From Acidimicrobiaceae bacterium (lineage in GTDB: Bacteria > Actinomycetota > Acidimicrobiia > Acidimicrobiales > Aldehydirespiratoraceae): DNA of 64,000 nt. The stretch lies in NCBI GenBank assembly GCA_009845995.1, contig VXYK01000061.1, positions 1 to 64,000 of the forward strand, given 5' to 3'. The notes under the pieces are model-generated. The model ran no database searches, had not been told where the DNA came from, and saw nothing but the letters and a program-made list of their open reading frames with translations. Numbering within the stretch: the first letter of the stretch is position 1; the number at the start of each line of letters is the position of its first letter. The translations under genes were made by a program, and so were the position numbers. This document shows, piece by piece, positions 7,206-16,656 of this stretch.

Positions 7206-10058
7206 ATGATCGCCTGCGGACACTGCGGCGGACGACATTCAACTGTGGAACAGGTGCGCACCTGCTCGCTGGACGCTCCGTCCGCTGACGCTCACTCAGA
7301 ACCGCCGCCAATGAGACCGACCAAGTTCTCAGCGGACCGTTCGGGTCTTCCGAAGGGGTTCCGGCCTGTGGTTCTGGAGCCGCATTGGCAGCGCTTGGCC
7401 GGGCCCGAAGCGCTCGGGCGCAACCTGGTCGTGAACCCCGGTCAAGCCGTTCCGGAACCCTGGGCCCACTGTGAGCGCATCGTTGTGGACGGGCAACCGG
7501 GCGCTTTCAACCAACTACGCGAGTTCCGCAGGACCCGTTCGCGAGCGGTGATCGAGTTGCGTATTGATCTCGATGATGACGATCCCGTGCTTGACGTTGA
7601 GTATTGGTACCTGTCGCCCAACACCGATCTTGAGGGCGAGACACTGCAGCATCTCGTATTCGACCACGCGGTTGATGCCCGGATCGTCGATCAACCCACG
7701 ATCCGTGCAATTTCGAGAGCGCTCAGCGCCGGAGCAACGCTGATCACCGAGGGGCCAGGAGACATCGCAACCAACGAAGGTCCCGCCTGGTGCGACGGTG
7801 GGCCGCTGGATTGGTTCGACGACATCGAACTCGGTGCTCCGGTGATACCGGCTGTTCATCTCGCCATTGGGTCTTTGGCAACGATCCGTAATGTTGCGCC
7901 TAATGCCGACCTGGCCGACGATCAGCTTCGAGCGGTTGCACACAGTGGTGGTGGTGCTCGGATCATCGCCCCGGCAGGATCAGGCAAGACTCGGGTGCTG
8001 ACCGAACGAGCTCGGCATCTGGTCCGCGACCGCGGGATAGATCCCGCGACCGTCTGTCTCGTTGCGTTCAATGTGCGTGCTCGCCAAGAGATGCAAGAAC
8101 GAACCGGTGACTTGGCGGGTCTGCAAATCCGCACTCTCAACAGTCTGGCTCTGGCGATTCTGTCTGGCTCGGGACCCTTCCGCTCCCCCGACGACCGCAA
8201 CCCTCCGCGTGTGATCGACGAACACGAGGTGCGACAGATTCTCAGCGATCTCGTCGGCGGGCGTCGCGTGGCCATGGCTGATCCCTTGGCGGTCTGGATC
8301 GAGGCGCTCACCGCCACACGTCTGGGATTGCGTTCACCGAGCGCGGTCGAGCAGGAGTTCGGCAGCGACGTTCGCGGCTTCGCGGATGTGTTGCCGCAGT
8401 TCAGGGAGCGCTTGGCCGACGACGGAGTCGTTGACTTCGATGAGCAGATTCTGGGGGCGATCGAAGTGTTGTGTGCAGATCCCGAAGCGAGGGCGACCGC
8501 ACAGAGGGCCTGCGGCGTGCTGCTGGTCGACGAGTTCCAAGATCTGACACCCGCCCATGTCCTGCTGATTCGCCTGCTGGCCGGTCCGGCGGCAAAAGTC
8601 TTCGGAGTTGGCGACGATGATCAGACGATCTACGGCTACGCCGGAGCTTCGCCTTCTTGGCTGATCGATTTCGCAGATCTGTTTCCGGGCTCGGCTGCTC
8701 ATGACCTGAAAGTCAACTATCGCTGCCCGCCGAGCGTGGTGGACGCAGCGGCCACCCTGTTGACTCACAATCGCCGTCGGATCGACAAGACCATCCAGGC
8801 TCGCCGAGGGCGAGCAGCGCTCGAACCCGAGATTGAGGTCATGGTGGGCGACGACCCCATGGGCAGCACGATCGCTCGTGTATCAGAACTGCGCGATCAA
8901 GGAATCCCGCTGAGCAGCATTGCCGTGCTCGCTCGCGTGAACGTGACCCTGCTGGGGCCGATGATTCTGCTCGAAGAAGCCGGAGTAGCCACCACCAAAC
9001 CGGTCGGACCCAGCTTCATGGAGCGAACGGGTGTTGCCGGCGCGTTGGCCTGGTTGCGTCTCGCCGTTGCCGACGAGAATTCCCTTCCTAGCGACGCGCT
9101 CGAAACAGCAATCCGCAGGCCACCGAGAGGAATCAGTCGACGCTTGGCGGGCTGGGTGGGTGAGCAGCGGAGCCCCCGGCAACTCAAGGCTCTGGCCAAA
9201 CGGCTGAAACAGGAACGCGACCAGCTCAAGGTGTTGGAGTTCACCGCTCAACTTGAAGCACTCCGAAAGCTGGCTGACCGCGACGCCGACACCGAGAGGC
9301 TGCTGGCCGCAATCCGCGACGATATTGGGCTGGGACGGGCACTCGACAATCGTCTTGATGCCAGCCGACGGTCGGTTGACCGCTCGACTCACGGCGATGA
9401 TCTGGCTGCGCTGCTCGCCGTGGCCAAGCGTTGCCAAGACCCCGCCGAGTTTCCCGGCTGGTTGGCCGAGCGACTAAATGCGCCCAGGTCTCACCAGCCA
9501 GGAATAACGCTGAGCACAGTTCACCGGGTGAAAGGCCAAGAATGGCCCCATGTGATCGTCCACGACGCCAGCGAAGGATTGATGCCGCACAGACTCTCAT
9601 CAGATGTCGAGGAGGAACGGCGGGTGTTCCATGTGGCCATTACCCGTGCCAGCGAGAGCGTGACCATAGCCGCCGGCCGTCCTGCATCGCGTTTCGTCGC
9701 GGAGATGCGCACGCCTGGACAACCTGAACCCGAACCCCGGGCTCCCATTTCCGCGAGTGCCGACCCAAAAAGAACTCCCACCCCGAGCACACGTCGCACG
9801 CCGGTCGACCCACCTGCTGTTTCCACCCTCGACGAAGCGCGTTTGCGGGAACAGTTGAAGACGTGGCGCTCAACCACAGCAAAAACAGCCGGGGTCCCGG
9901 CTTATGTGGTGTTCAACGACGCGACGCTCTACCAAATCGCGGCTCTGCGCCCACAAACCGACGACGATCTGTTGTCGATCAGCGGTATCGGCCCGGTCAA
10001 GCTCGAAAGATACGGCGAAGACATCCTCGCCATCCTGGACACGAACAAAGACAACTAG
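7206..10058 (+). CDS. UvrD2-like superfamily 1 ATP-dependent DNA helicase with HRDC domain
   Basis: A 3'-5' DNA helicase of the UvrD/PcrA/Rep family expected to act in DNA repair. The helicase core starts near residue 225. It has Walker A APAGSGKT (about 255-262), DEFQD (about 442), GDDDQTIYGYAG, NYRCPPSVV, the motif V region TVHRVKGQEWPHV and motif VI VAITRASE. A C-terminal HRDC domain (last about 75 residues, including SISGIGPVKLERYG) is the hallmark of actinobacterial UvrD2. Unusually, about 220 residues precede the helicase. They begin with a short zinc-knuckle-like CGHCGGRHSTVEQVRTC and continue as an acidic domain I do not recognise. The stop codon overlaps the convergent downstream gene by four bases. 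Confidence 0.88.
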   Translation: MIACGHCGGRHSTVEQVRTCSLDAPSADAHSEPPPMRPTKFSADRSGLPKGFRPVVLEPHWQRLAGPEALGRNLVVNPGQAVPEPWAHCERIVVDGQPGAFNQLREFRRTRSRAVIELRIDLDDDDPVLDVEYWYLSPNTDLEGETLQHLVFDHAVDARIVDQPTIRAISRALSAGATLITEGPGDIATNEGPAWCDGGPLDWFDDIELGAPVIPAVHLAIGSLATIRNVAPNADLADDQLRAVAHSGGGARIIAPAGSGKTRVLTERARHLVRDRGIDPATVCLVAFNVRARQEMQERTGDLAGLQIRTLNSLALAILSGSGPFRSPDDRNPPRVIDEHEVRQILSDLVGGRRVAMADPLAVWIEALTATRLGLRSPSAVEQEFGSDVRGFADVLPQFRERLADDGVVDFDEQILGAIEVLCADPEARATAQRACGVLLVDEFQDLTPAHVLLIRLLAGPAAKVFGVGDDDQTIYGYAGASPSWLIDFADLFPGSAAHDLKVNYRCPPSVVDAAATLLTHNRRRIDKTIQARRGRAALEPEIEVMVGDDPMGSTIARVSELRDQGIPLSSIAVLARVNVTLLGPMILLEEAGVATTKPVGPSFMERTGVAGALAWLRLAVADENSLPSDALETAIRRPPRGISRRLAGWVGEQRSPRQLKALAKRLKQERDQLKVLEFTAQLEALRKLADRDADTERLLAAIRDDIGLGRALDNRLDASRRSVDRSTHGDDLAALLAVAKRCQDPAEFPGWLAERLNAPRSHQPGITLSTVHRVKGQEWPHVIVHDASEGLMPHRLSSDVEEERRVFHVAITRASESVTIAAGRPASRFVAEMRTPGQPEPEPRAPISASADPKRTPTPSTRRTPVDPPAVSTLDEARLREQLKTWRSTTAKTAGVPAYVVFNDATLYQIAALRPQTDDDLLSISGIGPVKLERYGEDILAILDTNKDN

Positions 10059-11497
10059 CGGGTCACCACGATCGGATCGCCGTCGGGCAGCATGTTCTTG
10101 GTTTCAATGTCGTAGGTGTAGTAACGGACGACATCTCCAACCGAGTACTTGCCCGGTCCCAACGAGCCCGCGATCATCCCCGGCAGCAGCAGTTCACCGG
10201 TGTCGTCGGCTGCTTCAACGAGAGCATCCGGGGTGAGTTCAGGACCCGCGGCGATCAACAGATGCTCAAGCAACCTGAATCCTTGACATGCCTGGCCGAT
10301 TCCCTCGGCTACAGCCTCCGGGAGTGTGTCGATGTCAATAGTGCCCGGGAAATAGGCGTTGATTTCGTCAACGCATACATTCCAGTCATCGTTCGCAAAC
10401 CACTCTTCAAGAGTTGGCTTGCTCGCGGTCACGCCGATCGCATCCACCAGAATGTCCGGGTCGTAACCGCTCGTGGCGATTATCGCGGAATTCGTCAACT
10501 GGCCGTTGAGCAGGACGAACGGGACCCCAGGCCGGTTGCGGTCTATCGACCGGTTGAAAGGAACGAGTCCGCTGATGTTCAAATACATGTCGGCGCCGGC
10601 CGCCGCGAAGTTCTCGAAGATGACGTCAATCGCGGCTTCCGATGCCTGAGTGTCGCCGGCGAAGTCAAGGAGAGTTCCTTTGGCCACTACATTTACGCCC
10701 GCTTCTTCAAGCAACGGCAGAACTACGTTGTTGGCGACCGGATCATCGGCTATCTCCCAGAAGACCGCCAGCCTGGCACCGTCGAACGTGCGTTCACTGA
10801 TAAGTGCCTTGGTCGAATTGCTCCGCTGCAGATCAGCAGCCATCTCACTTGCAAAGAATGGTGCGATGGACTTCTCAGCCCGCTCCGCAGTAAGACCGAA
10901 CATACCTACATAGGGCGTTTCGTGAAGCTGGGTGACACAGAGTGGATTGTCTCCGAGCATCGCCCCGAGGACAACGAAGACTTCTTCGTCCTCGGTCAAC
11001 TCCGCGCAGACCGCATCGGATTCGATGTTCCCCACCGGGAGGAAGTTGCGAACAACAACTTCCATCATGCGTCCATGGGCACCACCACGCCGGTTGAACG
11101 CGTCAACCCAAGCAGGTGCCCAGATCTCGGCAACGATCCCTTCGATATCAACCCCGAATTCCTGGAGTCGCGTAAAGTCGATCCCTGCAACACCAACCTT
11201 GATCGTCTCTGGGGTTACACCGGTCCAGGAGCTGGTCAGCACCACTGGTTCGGGTTCTGGTGCGGATTCGTCTTCTCCGTCGCCACCGGTTCCGGCGCTG
11301 CTGTCAGAAGTCTCGGCTTCGGCGGAACCCGCACCGGAATCATCGGTGTCGGTCGCCGAGGTATCCGTTGTTTCTGACTCTGTGGTTTCCGGATCAGTCG
11401 GTGTCGCCTGCTCCTCGCCGTCGTCATCAGAGTCGCTTCCGCACGAAGCCGCCAACAATGACGCAGCAACCAGCACAACCAGCCACAAACGACGCAT
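10055..11497 (-). CDS. Substrate-binding lipoprotein of a branched-chain amino acid-type ABC transporter
   Basis: The signal peptide ends in the lipobox LLAASC, followed by an acidic Asp/Glu/Thr/Ser-rich linker of about 75 residues and then a periplasmic-binding-protein type 1 fold (Leu/Ile/Val-BP family, Peripla_BP_6 like). The protein should be anchored to the outer face of the cytoplasmic membrane and present a small ligand such as an amino acid or amide to an ABC importer. No permease or ATPase gene is adjacent, so the partner must lie elsewhere. ATG-11497 is preferred over GTG-11500 because GGGGGA lies at proper spacing. It is convergent with the helicase gene; the two stops share a CTAG. 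Confidence 0.8.
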   Translation of the reverse strand: MRRLWLVVLVAASLLAASCGSDSDDDGEEQATPTDPETTESETTDTSATDTDDSGAGSAEAETSDSSAGTGGDGEDESAPEPEPVVLTSSWTGVTPETIKVGVAGIDFTRLQEFGVDIEGIVAEIWAPAWVDAFNRRGGAHGRMMEVVVRNFLPVGNIESDAVCAELTEDEEVFVVLGAMLGDNPLCVTQLHETPYVGMFGLTAERAEKSIAPFFASEMAADLQRSNSTKALISERTFDGARLAVFWEIADDPVANNVVLPLLEEAGVNVVAKGTLLDFAGDTQASEAAIDVIFENFAAAGADMYLNISGLVPFNRSIDRNRPGVPFVLLNGQLTNSAIIATSGYDPDILVDAIGVTASKPTLEEWFANDDWNVCVDEINAYFPGTIDIDTLPEAVAEGIGQACQGFRLLEHLLIAAGPELTPDALVEAADDTGELLLPGMIAGSLGPGKYSVGDVVRYYTYDIETKNMLPDGDPIVVTR

Positions 11498-11575
11498 CAC
11501 ATTCCCCCAGGTCCTTTCAACGGATGTCCGAATCGTAGAGGTCAGTCGCCGATCATGTCGATTTCGCGACTGGAA

Positions 11576-11600
11576 TCGAACATATGTTTGCCATTAGATT
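11576..11600 (+). promoter_or_regulatory. LexA (SOS) box and -10 element of dinB
   Basis: TCGAACATATGTTTGC at 11576-11591 matches 10 of 12 conserved positions of the actinobacterial SOS box TCGAAC-N4-GTTCGA, with a perfect left half. A -10-like TAGATT at 11595-11600 follows, six bases before the dinB GTG, so LexA would sit over the promoter and the mRNA would be leaderless. This implies DNA-damage induction of dinB. Confidence 0.75.
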
Positions 11601-11606
11601 GGGGCC

Positions 11607-12896
11607 GTGAGCAGCCGGGCCACCATCCTCCATGCCGACCTTGATGCCTTCTACGCATCGGTTGAACAACGTGACGATCCCAAGTTGCGCAACCACGCAG
11701 TCATCGTCGGCCAGGGCGTGGTGCTGGCTTGCAGCTACGAAGCCAAACGCTGCGGAGTCCGTTCTGGGATGGGTGGTGTGCTCGCCCGCTCCCTATGTCC
11801 ACAAGCCATCACGGTTCCACCTCGTATGGAGGCCTATGCCGAAGCATCGACGCAGGTGTTCGAGCAGTTCCACGATTTCACACCTTTCGTCGAACCGCTC
11901 TCGGTCGACGAGGCCTTCCTCGACGTCGCCGGAGCCGAGCATCTCTTCGGACCCGCCGCTCAGATCGCCGAGGAACTCAGGACCCAAGTTCGGGAGAACG
12001 TGGGGTTGGCGCTTTCAGTGGGGGTTGCTCAAACCAAGTTCTTGGCCAAGGTCGCCAGCGGCCAGGCAAAACCCGACGGAATAATCGTCGTCGAACCAGG
12101 GAACGAACTCTCCTTCCTTCATCCGTTGCCCATCGAGGTTCTCTGGGGTGTGGGTCGGGTGACTGCCGCGAAGCTCCACGATCACGGCATCGACACGGTC
12201 GGAGATCTCGCCTCATGCGGACGTGAAGGGCTCAAGAGCTATCTCGGCAACCACGCCAGCGCCCACCTTTTGGCGCTGGCTCGCAACCACGACCCGCGTG
12301 CAATAGACACCGACCGCCGTGACCGTTCCATGGGCGCTCAGCGGGCTCTGGGGCAGAAAGTCCGCCACCGCGAAGATCTAAGGCTTGAGCTGCTCGCCCT
12401 GGCTGAAAAAGTAGCAGCACGTCTGCGCAGAGCAGAACGCGTCGCCCGCACGGTCACCGTGCGGTACCGAACTTCAGAAATGCGTCACGAGTCCCGATCT
12501 CGCACCCTGCCCGAAGCGACTCAACAAACAGACATTCTCGTCGCGGTAGCCGACGAGCTGCTGCTCGATCTGGTCGACGGTCCCCACGGCCCCGGTAGCA
12601 GACTCGGCCGTGTCGGTTGCACACTGATCGGAGTCACCTACTCAGCGCTCGGTGCTCCCGATGCGATACAGCTCGCGCTCCCGTTCGCTGACAGCGGCAA
12701 ACCGACCGATGTGCTCGACACCATGATCGACAGCATCCGCTCGCGATGGGGCGACAAAGCCGTGGCTCGGGCGTCGCTGCTGGGCCACAAAGGCGAGGTT
12801 GCAGCCCTGACTCGTCCCACCGCCCTCGATTCGGAGGCAGCTGAACAATCACCGGCATCGGAACCCTCCACGGCCTCTCCAGACCTGCGACAATGA
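11607..12896 (+). CDS. dinB: DNA polymerase IV, Y-family translesion polymerase
   Basis: Error-prone polymerase that bypasses DNA lesions. The palm motifs HADLDAFYASVE (near residue 10) and SVDEAFLD (near 100) carry the metal-binding acidic residues. YEAKRCGVRSGM is the fingers signature and VGVAQTKFLAKVAS follows. A QLALPF sequence near residue 352 is a likely beta-clamp binding motif, a feature of clamp-dependent DinB1-type enzymes. At 429 residues it is longer than E. coli DinB (351) owing to C-terminal extensions. GTG-11607 is supported by the LexA box and -10 element immediately upstream. The downstream nucleotidase starts only four bases after its stop, so the two are probably co-transcribed. 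Confidence 0.92.
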   Translation: MSSRATILHADLDAFYASVEQRDDPKLRNHAVIVGQGVVLACSYEAKRCGVRSGMGGVLARSLCPQAITVPPRMEAYAEASTQVFEQFHDFTPFVEPLSVDEAFLDVAGAEHLFGPAAQIAEELRTQVRENVGLALSVGVAQTKFLAKVASGQAKPDGIIVVEPGNELSFLHPLPIEVLWGVGRVTAAKLHDHGIDTVGDLASCGREGLKSYLGNHASAHLLALARNHDPRAIDTDRRDRSMGAQRALGQKVRHREDLRLELLALAEKVAARLRRAERVARTVTVRYRTSEMRHESRSRTLPEATQQTDILVAVADELLLDLVDGPHGPGSRLGRVGCTLIGVTYSALGAPDAIQLALPFADSGKPTDVLDTMIDSIRSRWGDKAVARASLLGHKGEVAALTRPTALDSEAAEQSPASEPSTASPDLRQ

Positions 12897-12900
12897 CCCG

Positions 12901-14322
12901 GTGACCGAACCCCTTCCCGAGCGTCAACACACACGCGGAGTGTTCTGCAACCGAACCCTCAACCTCCGCGGCGTGCGAGCGATCGGCTACGACATGGACT
13001 ACACGCTCATCCACTACTTCGTGGATGAGTGGGAACGGGCAGCTTTCGATCATGGTTGTGCGTACCTCGAGGAGTTGGGCTGGCCGGTTGCTGATCTGGT
13101 ATTCGATCCCGAGGCTTTCACGCTCGGACTCACCTTCGACCTTGAGTTGGGCAACATTGTCAAAGCGACACGCTTCGGTTACGTGGTGAGAGCCCAGCAC
13201 GGCAACCAAATGCTGCCGTTCGCGGAATTGCGGCGGAGCTACTCGGCGACCGTCATCGACCTTTCTGATCAGCGGTTCAAGTTCATGAACACGCTCTTCG
13301 AGCTGAGTCGAGCCTCACTGTGGTGTCAGCTAGTCGACCGCCACGACCGCTCACCCCTCCCTGGCATCAAGACGTACCGACAGCTCTACCGCATTATCGA
13401 CACCGCCCTCGTCAGCGCGCACCGCGACGGATCGCTCAAAGCGGCGATCGTCTCCGATCCGAAACGCTTCGTCGACCTCGATCCGGAGACCGTGCCGACT
13501 CTCATGGATCAGCGTCTCGCCGGCAAAGACCTGATTCTCATCACCAACTCCGATTGGTCATACAGCCAACAGATCATGAACTGGTGCTTCAACCGCTTCA
13601 TGCCTGAGGGCCAAACCTGGCGCGACTTGTTCGACCTGATAATCGTGGCTGCAAACAAACCCCGATTCTTCTCCGATGTCGGACCGATCTATGAGGTCGT
13701 CGACTCTGAGCGGGGCCTGCTGGAACCGCATCTCGGTGCGATCAGGTCCGGCGCGGTCTACCACGGAGGCAACGCTCGTCTGGTGGAAGACGCACTGGGC
13801 CATGAGGGATCGCAGTTTCTCTACGTGGGCGACCATCTGTTCGGCGATGTGTACGTCACCAAAGATGTTCTGCGCTGGCGCACCGCGCTGATCGTGCGCG
13901 AGTTGGAGGACGAAATCTCTGCGAGCGCCAATGCTGCCGACACCAGCGCCGAACTCGCCGGACTGATGGAACAGAAGGGCCAGTTGGAGTTGGCGCAGTC
14001 GCGCCTGCGGATGCAACGCCGTCATCTCGTCGTCGGCGACAAACCCCCAGAGAGGGTCGACGCCGCTATCGAAGCGACTACGACCGATCTGGCAGGGCTC
14101 GACGAACGAATCGCCCCATTGGCTCGGGCCGCAAGCGAGCAGGGAAACTTGATCTGGGGCCCGTTGATGAGAGCCGGCGTGGACAAGAGCCTGTTTGCAC
14201 GCCAGGTCGAGAAACATGCCGATGTCTACACGAGCCGCGTCTCCAACTTCCGCGCCGAGACGCCCTATGGCTATCTGCGCGCTGCGCGCGTTCTGCTGCC
14301 TCACGAAACCCCCAAGTTCTAA
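12901..14322 (+). CDS. HAD-IG family 5'-nucleotidase (cN-II like)
   Basis: A cytosolic HAD-superfamily phosphatase of the 5'-nucleotidase family (PF05761), which dephosphorylates purine nucleoside monophosphates in characterised members. The nucleophile motif is YDMDYTLIH (Asp31 and Asp33), and the motif IV region YVGDHLFGDVYVTKD near residue 310 supplies the Mg-binding acids. The C-terminal third has a helical, Glu/Gln-rich segment (about 345-420). The length of 473 residues is normal. It lies four bases behind dinB and may share the SOS-controlled transcript, which could link nucleotide pool control to damage response; that link is inference. Confidence 0.82.
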   Translation: MTEPLPERQHTRGVFCNRTLNLRGVRAIGYDMDYTLIHYFVDEWERAAFDHGCAYLEELGWPVADLVFDPEAFTLGLTFDLELGNIVKATRFGYVVRAQHGNQMLPFAELRRSYSATVIDLSDQRFKFMNTLFELSRASLWCQLVDRHDRSPLPGIKTYRQLYRIIDTALVSAHRDGSLKAAIVSDPKRFVDLDPETVPTLMDQRLAGKDLILITNSDWSYSQQIMNWCFNRFMPEGQTWRDLFDLIIVAANKPRFFSDVGPIYEVVDSERGLLEPHLGAIRSGAVYHGGNARLVEDALGHEGSQFLYVGDHLFGDVYVTKDVLRWRTALIVRELEDEISASANAADTSAELAGLMEQKGQLELAQSRLRMQRRHLVVGDKPPERVDAAIEATTTDLAGLDERIAPLARAASEQGNLIWGPLMRAGVDKSLFARQVEKHADVYTSRVSNFRAETPYGYLRAARVLLPHETPKF

Positions 14323-14385
14323 GCGCCACAAACAACAGCCACAAGAACGTGTTGTTCCGGGCCGATATCGGGCAAACTCGCCGGG

Positions 14386-16656
14386 ATGGTGGCTCGACTC
14401 GGACGTTGGTGTTTCCAACGACGCAAAGCCGTGCTCGGACTGTGGGTCCTGGGTCTGGCGGTTCTGCTCGGTGCGGCGCTGAGCATCGGCAGCGGGTTCA
14501 CGGCCGAACAACAGCTACCGGGTTCAGAAACCGAAGCCGGGTTTGACGCACTCGACGAGCACTTCGGTGCTTTCGGCGGGGCGGGCAGCGGGCTCACTGG
14601 AAGCATCGTGTATTCCGCTGAGCAGGGTGTTCACGATCCAGACGTGGTCGCGGTCATGGTACAGATGTTCAGCGAAGCCAACGAAATCGACGGTGCGATC
14701 ATCTTGTCGCCCTACGACTCGGGCCCAACTGGCGGAGGCGGAATATCCGCAGACGGACAGATCGCCTACGCGTCTGTCCAGCTCGGCAAGAACGTCGACC
14801 AGGAAAGCTCGGGTGCCATCGGTGCACAGATCAAAGATCTGATTCCCACCCTTGACGGCCTGCAAGTGGAGATCGGCGGAAGTGCTCTGGCAGGTTTTGA
14901 ACCCCCGCAATCTGAATTGATCGGCGTTGCTTTCGCCATCTTCATCCTGATCTTGGCCACAGGATCGGTGCTGGGAATGGGCCTTCCTATAGGGGTCGCT
15001 CTGTTCGGCGTGGTTGGCGGTATCGCCGCAACGGTGCTCGCCTCCAACATTTCCGGTGGCCCCGAGTTCGCTACCACTCTCGCCACGATGATCGGACTCG
15101 GGGTGGGAATCGACTACACGTTGTTCCTTGTGACCCGCTACCGAGAACTGTTGCGGGAGGGGGCAGATCCAGCCGATGCGGCGGTCGGTGCCATGAGAAC
15201 CGCCGGACGTGCCGTGCTGTTCGCGGGGATCACCGTGGTGGTCTCCTTGTTGGGTCTGATGGTGATCGGCCTTCCGTTCATTACCGGCATAGGCGTAGCC
15301 ACCTCTATCACCGTCCTGGTCACGCTCATCTCGTCCTTGACGCTGATGCCCGCGCTGGTCGGCTTCGCCGGGGAACGACTCGAGATCACCCGCTGGCGGG
15401 GAATCATCGCCGCGGGTTTGGTGGCTGTTGGGTTGTTCGGCTTCGGTTTCGGCCTCGACCCTCTGGTGTTCTGTTTCCCGTTGGCCATCGTCGTGTTGAT
15501 CGCGGGGTTCTTCGTCCCTGCGCTTCGTCGCCAACTCCCGCCTCGCAAGGTCAAGCCGTTGCGGGAAACTGTGGCGTACCGCTGGAGCCGTTTCGTGCAG
15601 GCGCGTCCACGCAGTATCGCAGTGGTGGGCGCGGCGATCCTCTTGCTGATTACTACGCCATTGTTGGACCTGCGTCTCGGTTTCTCAGACGAAAGCAACT
15701 TCGCCGAGGAGACCACCACAAGACGCGCCTACGACCTGTTGGCGGACGGTTTCGGCCCGGGTTTCAACGGGCCGTTCCTGATCACCGCAGTGATCAACAG
15801 CGGCACCGACGCGCAGGCGATCGGTGCCCTCGTCTCGGCGCTGGAGGGCGACCCCGGGATCGCCGCAGTTCCTCAGGCGTTCCCCAACAACCCCGATTCT
15901 CCGAGTGCATTCATGATTCGGGCAATTCCCCATACCGCACCACAAGACCACGCCACCGAACTTCTCGTCGGCCGTCTCCGAGACGTGGTTATTCCCAGCG
16001 CGATTGCAGGCACGACACTGGAGGTGGCCCTCACCGGCGGTACTGCTGCCGGGATTGACTTCTCTGACTATCTCAGCAGTCGAATGCCGGTCTTTTTCAC
16101 CGCTGTGCTGCTGTTCTCGTTCGTGTTGTTGATGGCGGTGTTCCGCTCATTGCTGGTTCCGCTGAAGGCAGTGATAATGAACCTGCTATCGATCAGCGCG
16201 GCTTACGGAATTGTTGTTGCGGTGTTCCAATGGGGTTGGCTCAGCGACATCACCGGAGTTGACCCGGGACCGATCGAACCTTTCATACCAATGATGATGT
16301 TCGCCATCGTCTTTGGTCTGTCGATGGACTACGAGGTCTTTCTTCTGAGCAGAATACGCGAGGAGTATCAACGCACCGGCGACCCTGTCACTTCGGTGAG
16401 CGACGGCTTGGCGGCAACGGCGCGGGTGATAACGGCGGCTGCTGCCATCATGGCGTTCGTCTTCGGGAGTTTCATTCTGGAAGACGCGCGTGTGCCGGCC
16501 GTGTTCGGCCTGGGTCTCGCATCTGCCATCGTGCTCGACGCCACCCTGGTGCGCATGTTGTTGGTACCTGCAACTATGGAGTTGCTCGGTTCAAGGAATT
16601 GGTGGATCCCAAGTTGGCTCGATCGCATCGTCCCCCGTCTGGACATCGAAGCCTGA
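14386..16656 (+). CDS. MMPL/RND-family membrane transporter
   Basis: A 756-residue transporter of the MmpL/RND superfamily, which exports lipids, siderophores or other hydrophobic compounds using the proton gradient in mycobacteria. One helix at residues 14-35 is followed by a large extracytoplasmic domain, then five helices including the conserved GLGVGIDYTLFLVTRYRE (near 240). A second duplicated half carries GLSMDYEVFLLSRIREE (near 645). The acidic residues in these GxDY motifs are the proton relay. The next gene starts at the overlapping TGATG, indicating translational coupling to a DUF3179 lipoprotein that may work with it. Confidence 0.88.
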   Translation: MVARLGRWCFQRRKAVLGLWVLGLAVLLGAALSIGSGFTAEQQLPGSETEAGFDALDEHFGAFGGAGSGLTGSIVYSAEQGVHDPDVVAVMVQMFSEANEIDGAIILSPYDSGPTGGGGISADGQIAYASVQLGKNVDQESSGAIGAQIKDLIPTLDGLQVEIGGSALAGFEPPQSELIGVAFAIFILILATGSVLGMGLPIGVALFGVVGGIAATVLASNISGGPEFATTLATMIGLGVGIDYTLFLVTRYRELLREGADPADAAVGAMRTAGRAVLFAGITVVVSLLGLMVIGLPFITGIGVATSITVLVTLISSLTLMPALVGFAGERLEITRWRGIIAAGLVAVGLFGFGFGLDPLVFCFPLAIVVLIAGFFVPALRRQLPPRKVKPLRETVAYRWSRFVQARPRSIAVVGAAILLLITTPLLDLRLGFSDESNFAEETTTRRAYDLLADGFGPGFNGPFLITAVINSGTDAQAIGALVSALEGDPGIAAVPQAFPNNPDSPSAFMIRAIPHTAPQDHATELLVGRLRDVVIPSAIAGTTLEVALTGGTAAGIDFSDYLSSRMPVFFTAVLLFSFVLLMAVFRSLLVPLKAVIMNLLSISAAYGIVVAVFQWGWLSDITGVDPGPIEPFIPMMMFAIVFGLSMDYEVFLLSRIREEYQRTGDPVTSVSDGLAATARVITAAAAIMAFVFGSFILEDARVPAVFGLGLASAIVLDATLVRMLLVPATMELLGSRNWWIPSWLDRIVPRLDIEA

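Noticed and set aside
9863..11377. A 504-codon open frame on the + strand opposite the binding-lipoprotein gene
   Set aside because: It is antisense to a clearly coding lipoprotein gene, has Arg/Gly/Asn-rich composition without domains, and arises from the high GC content at third positions.
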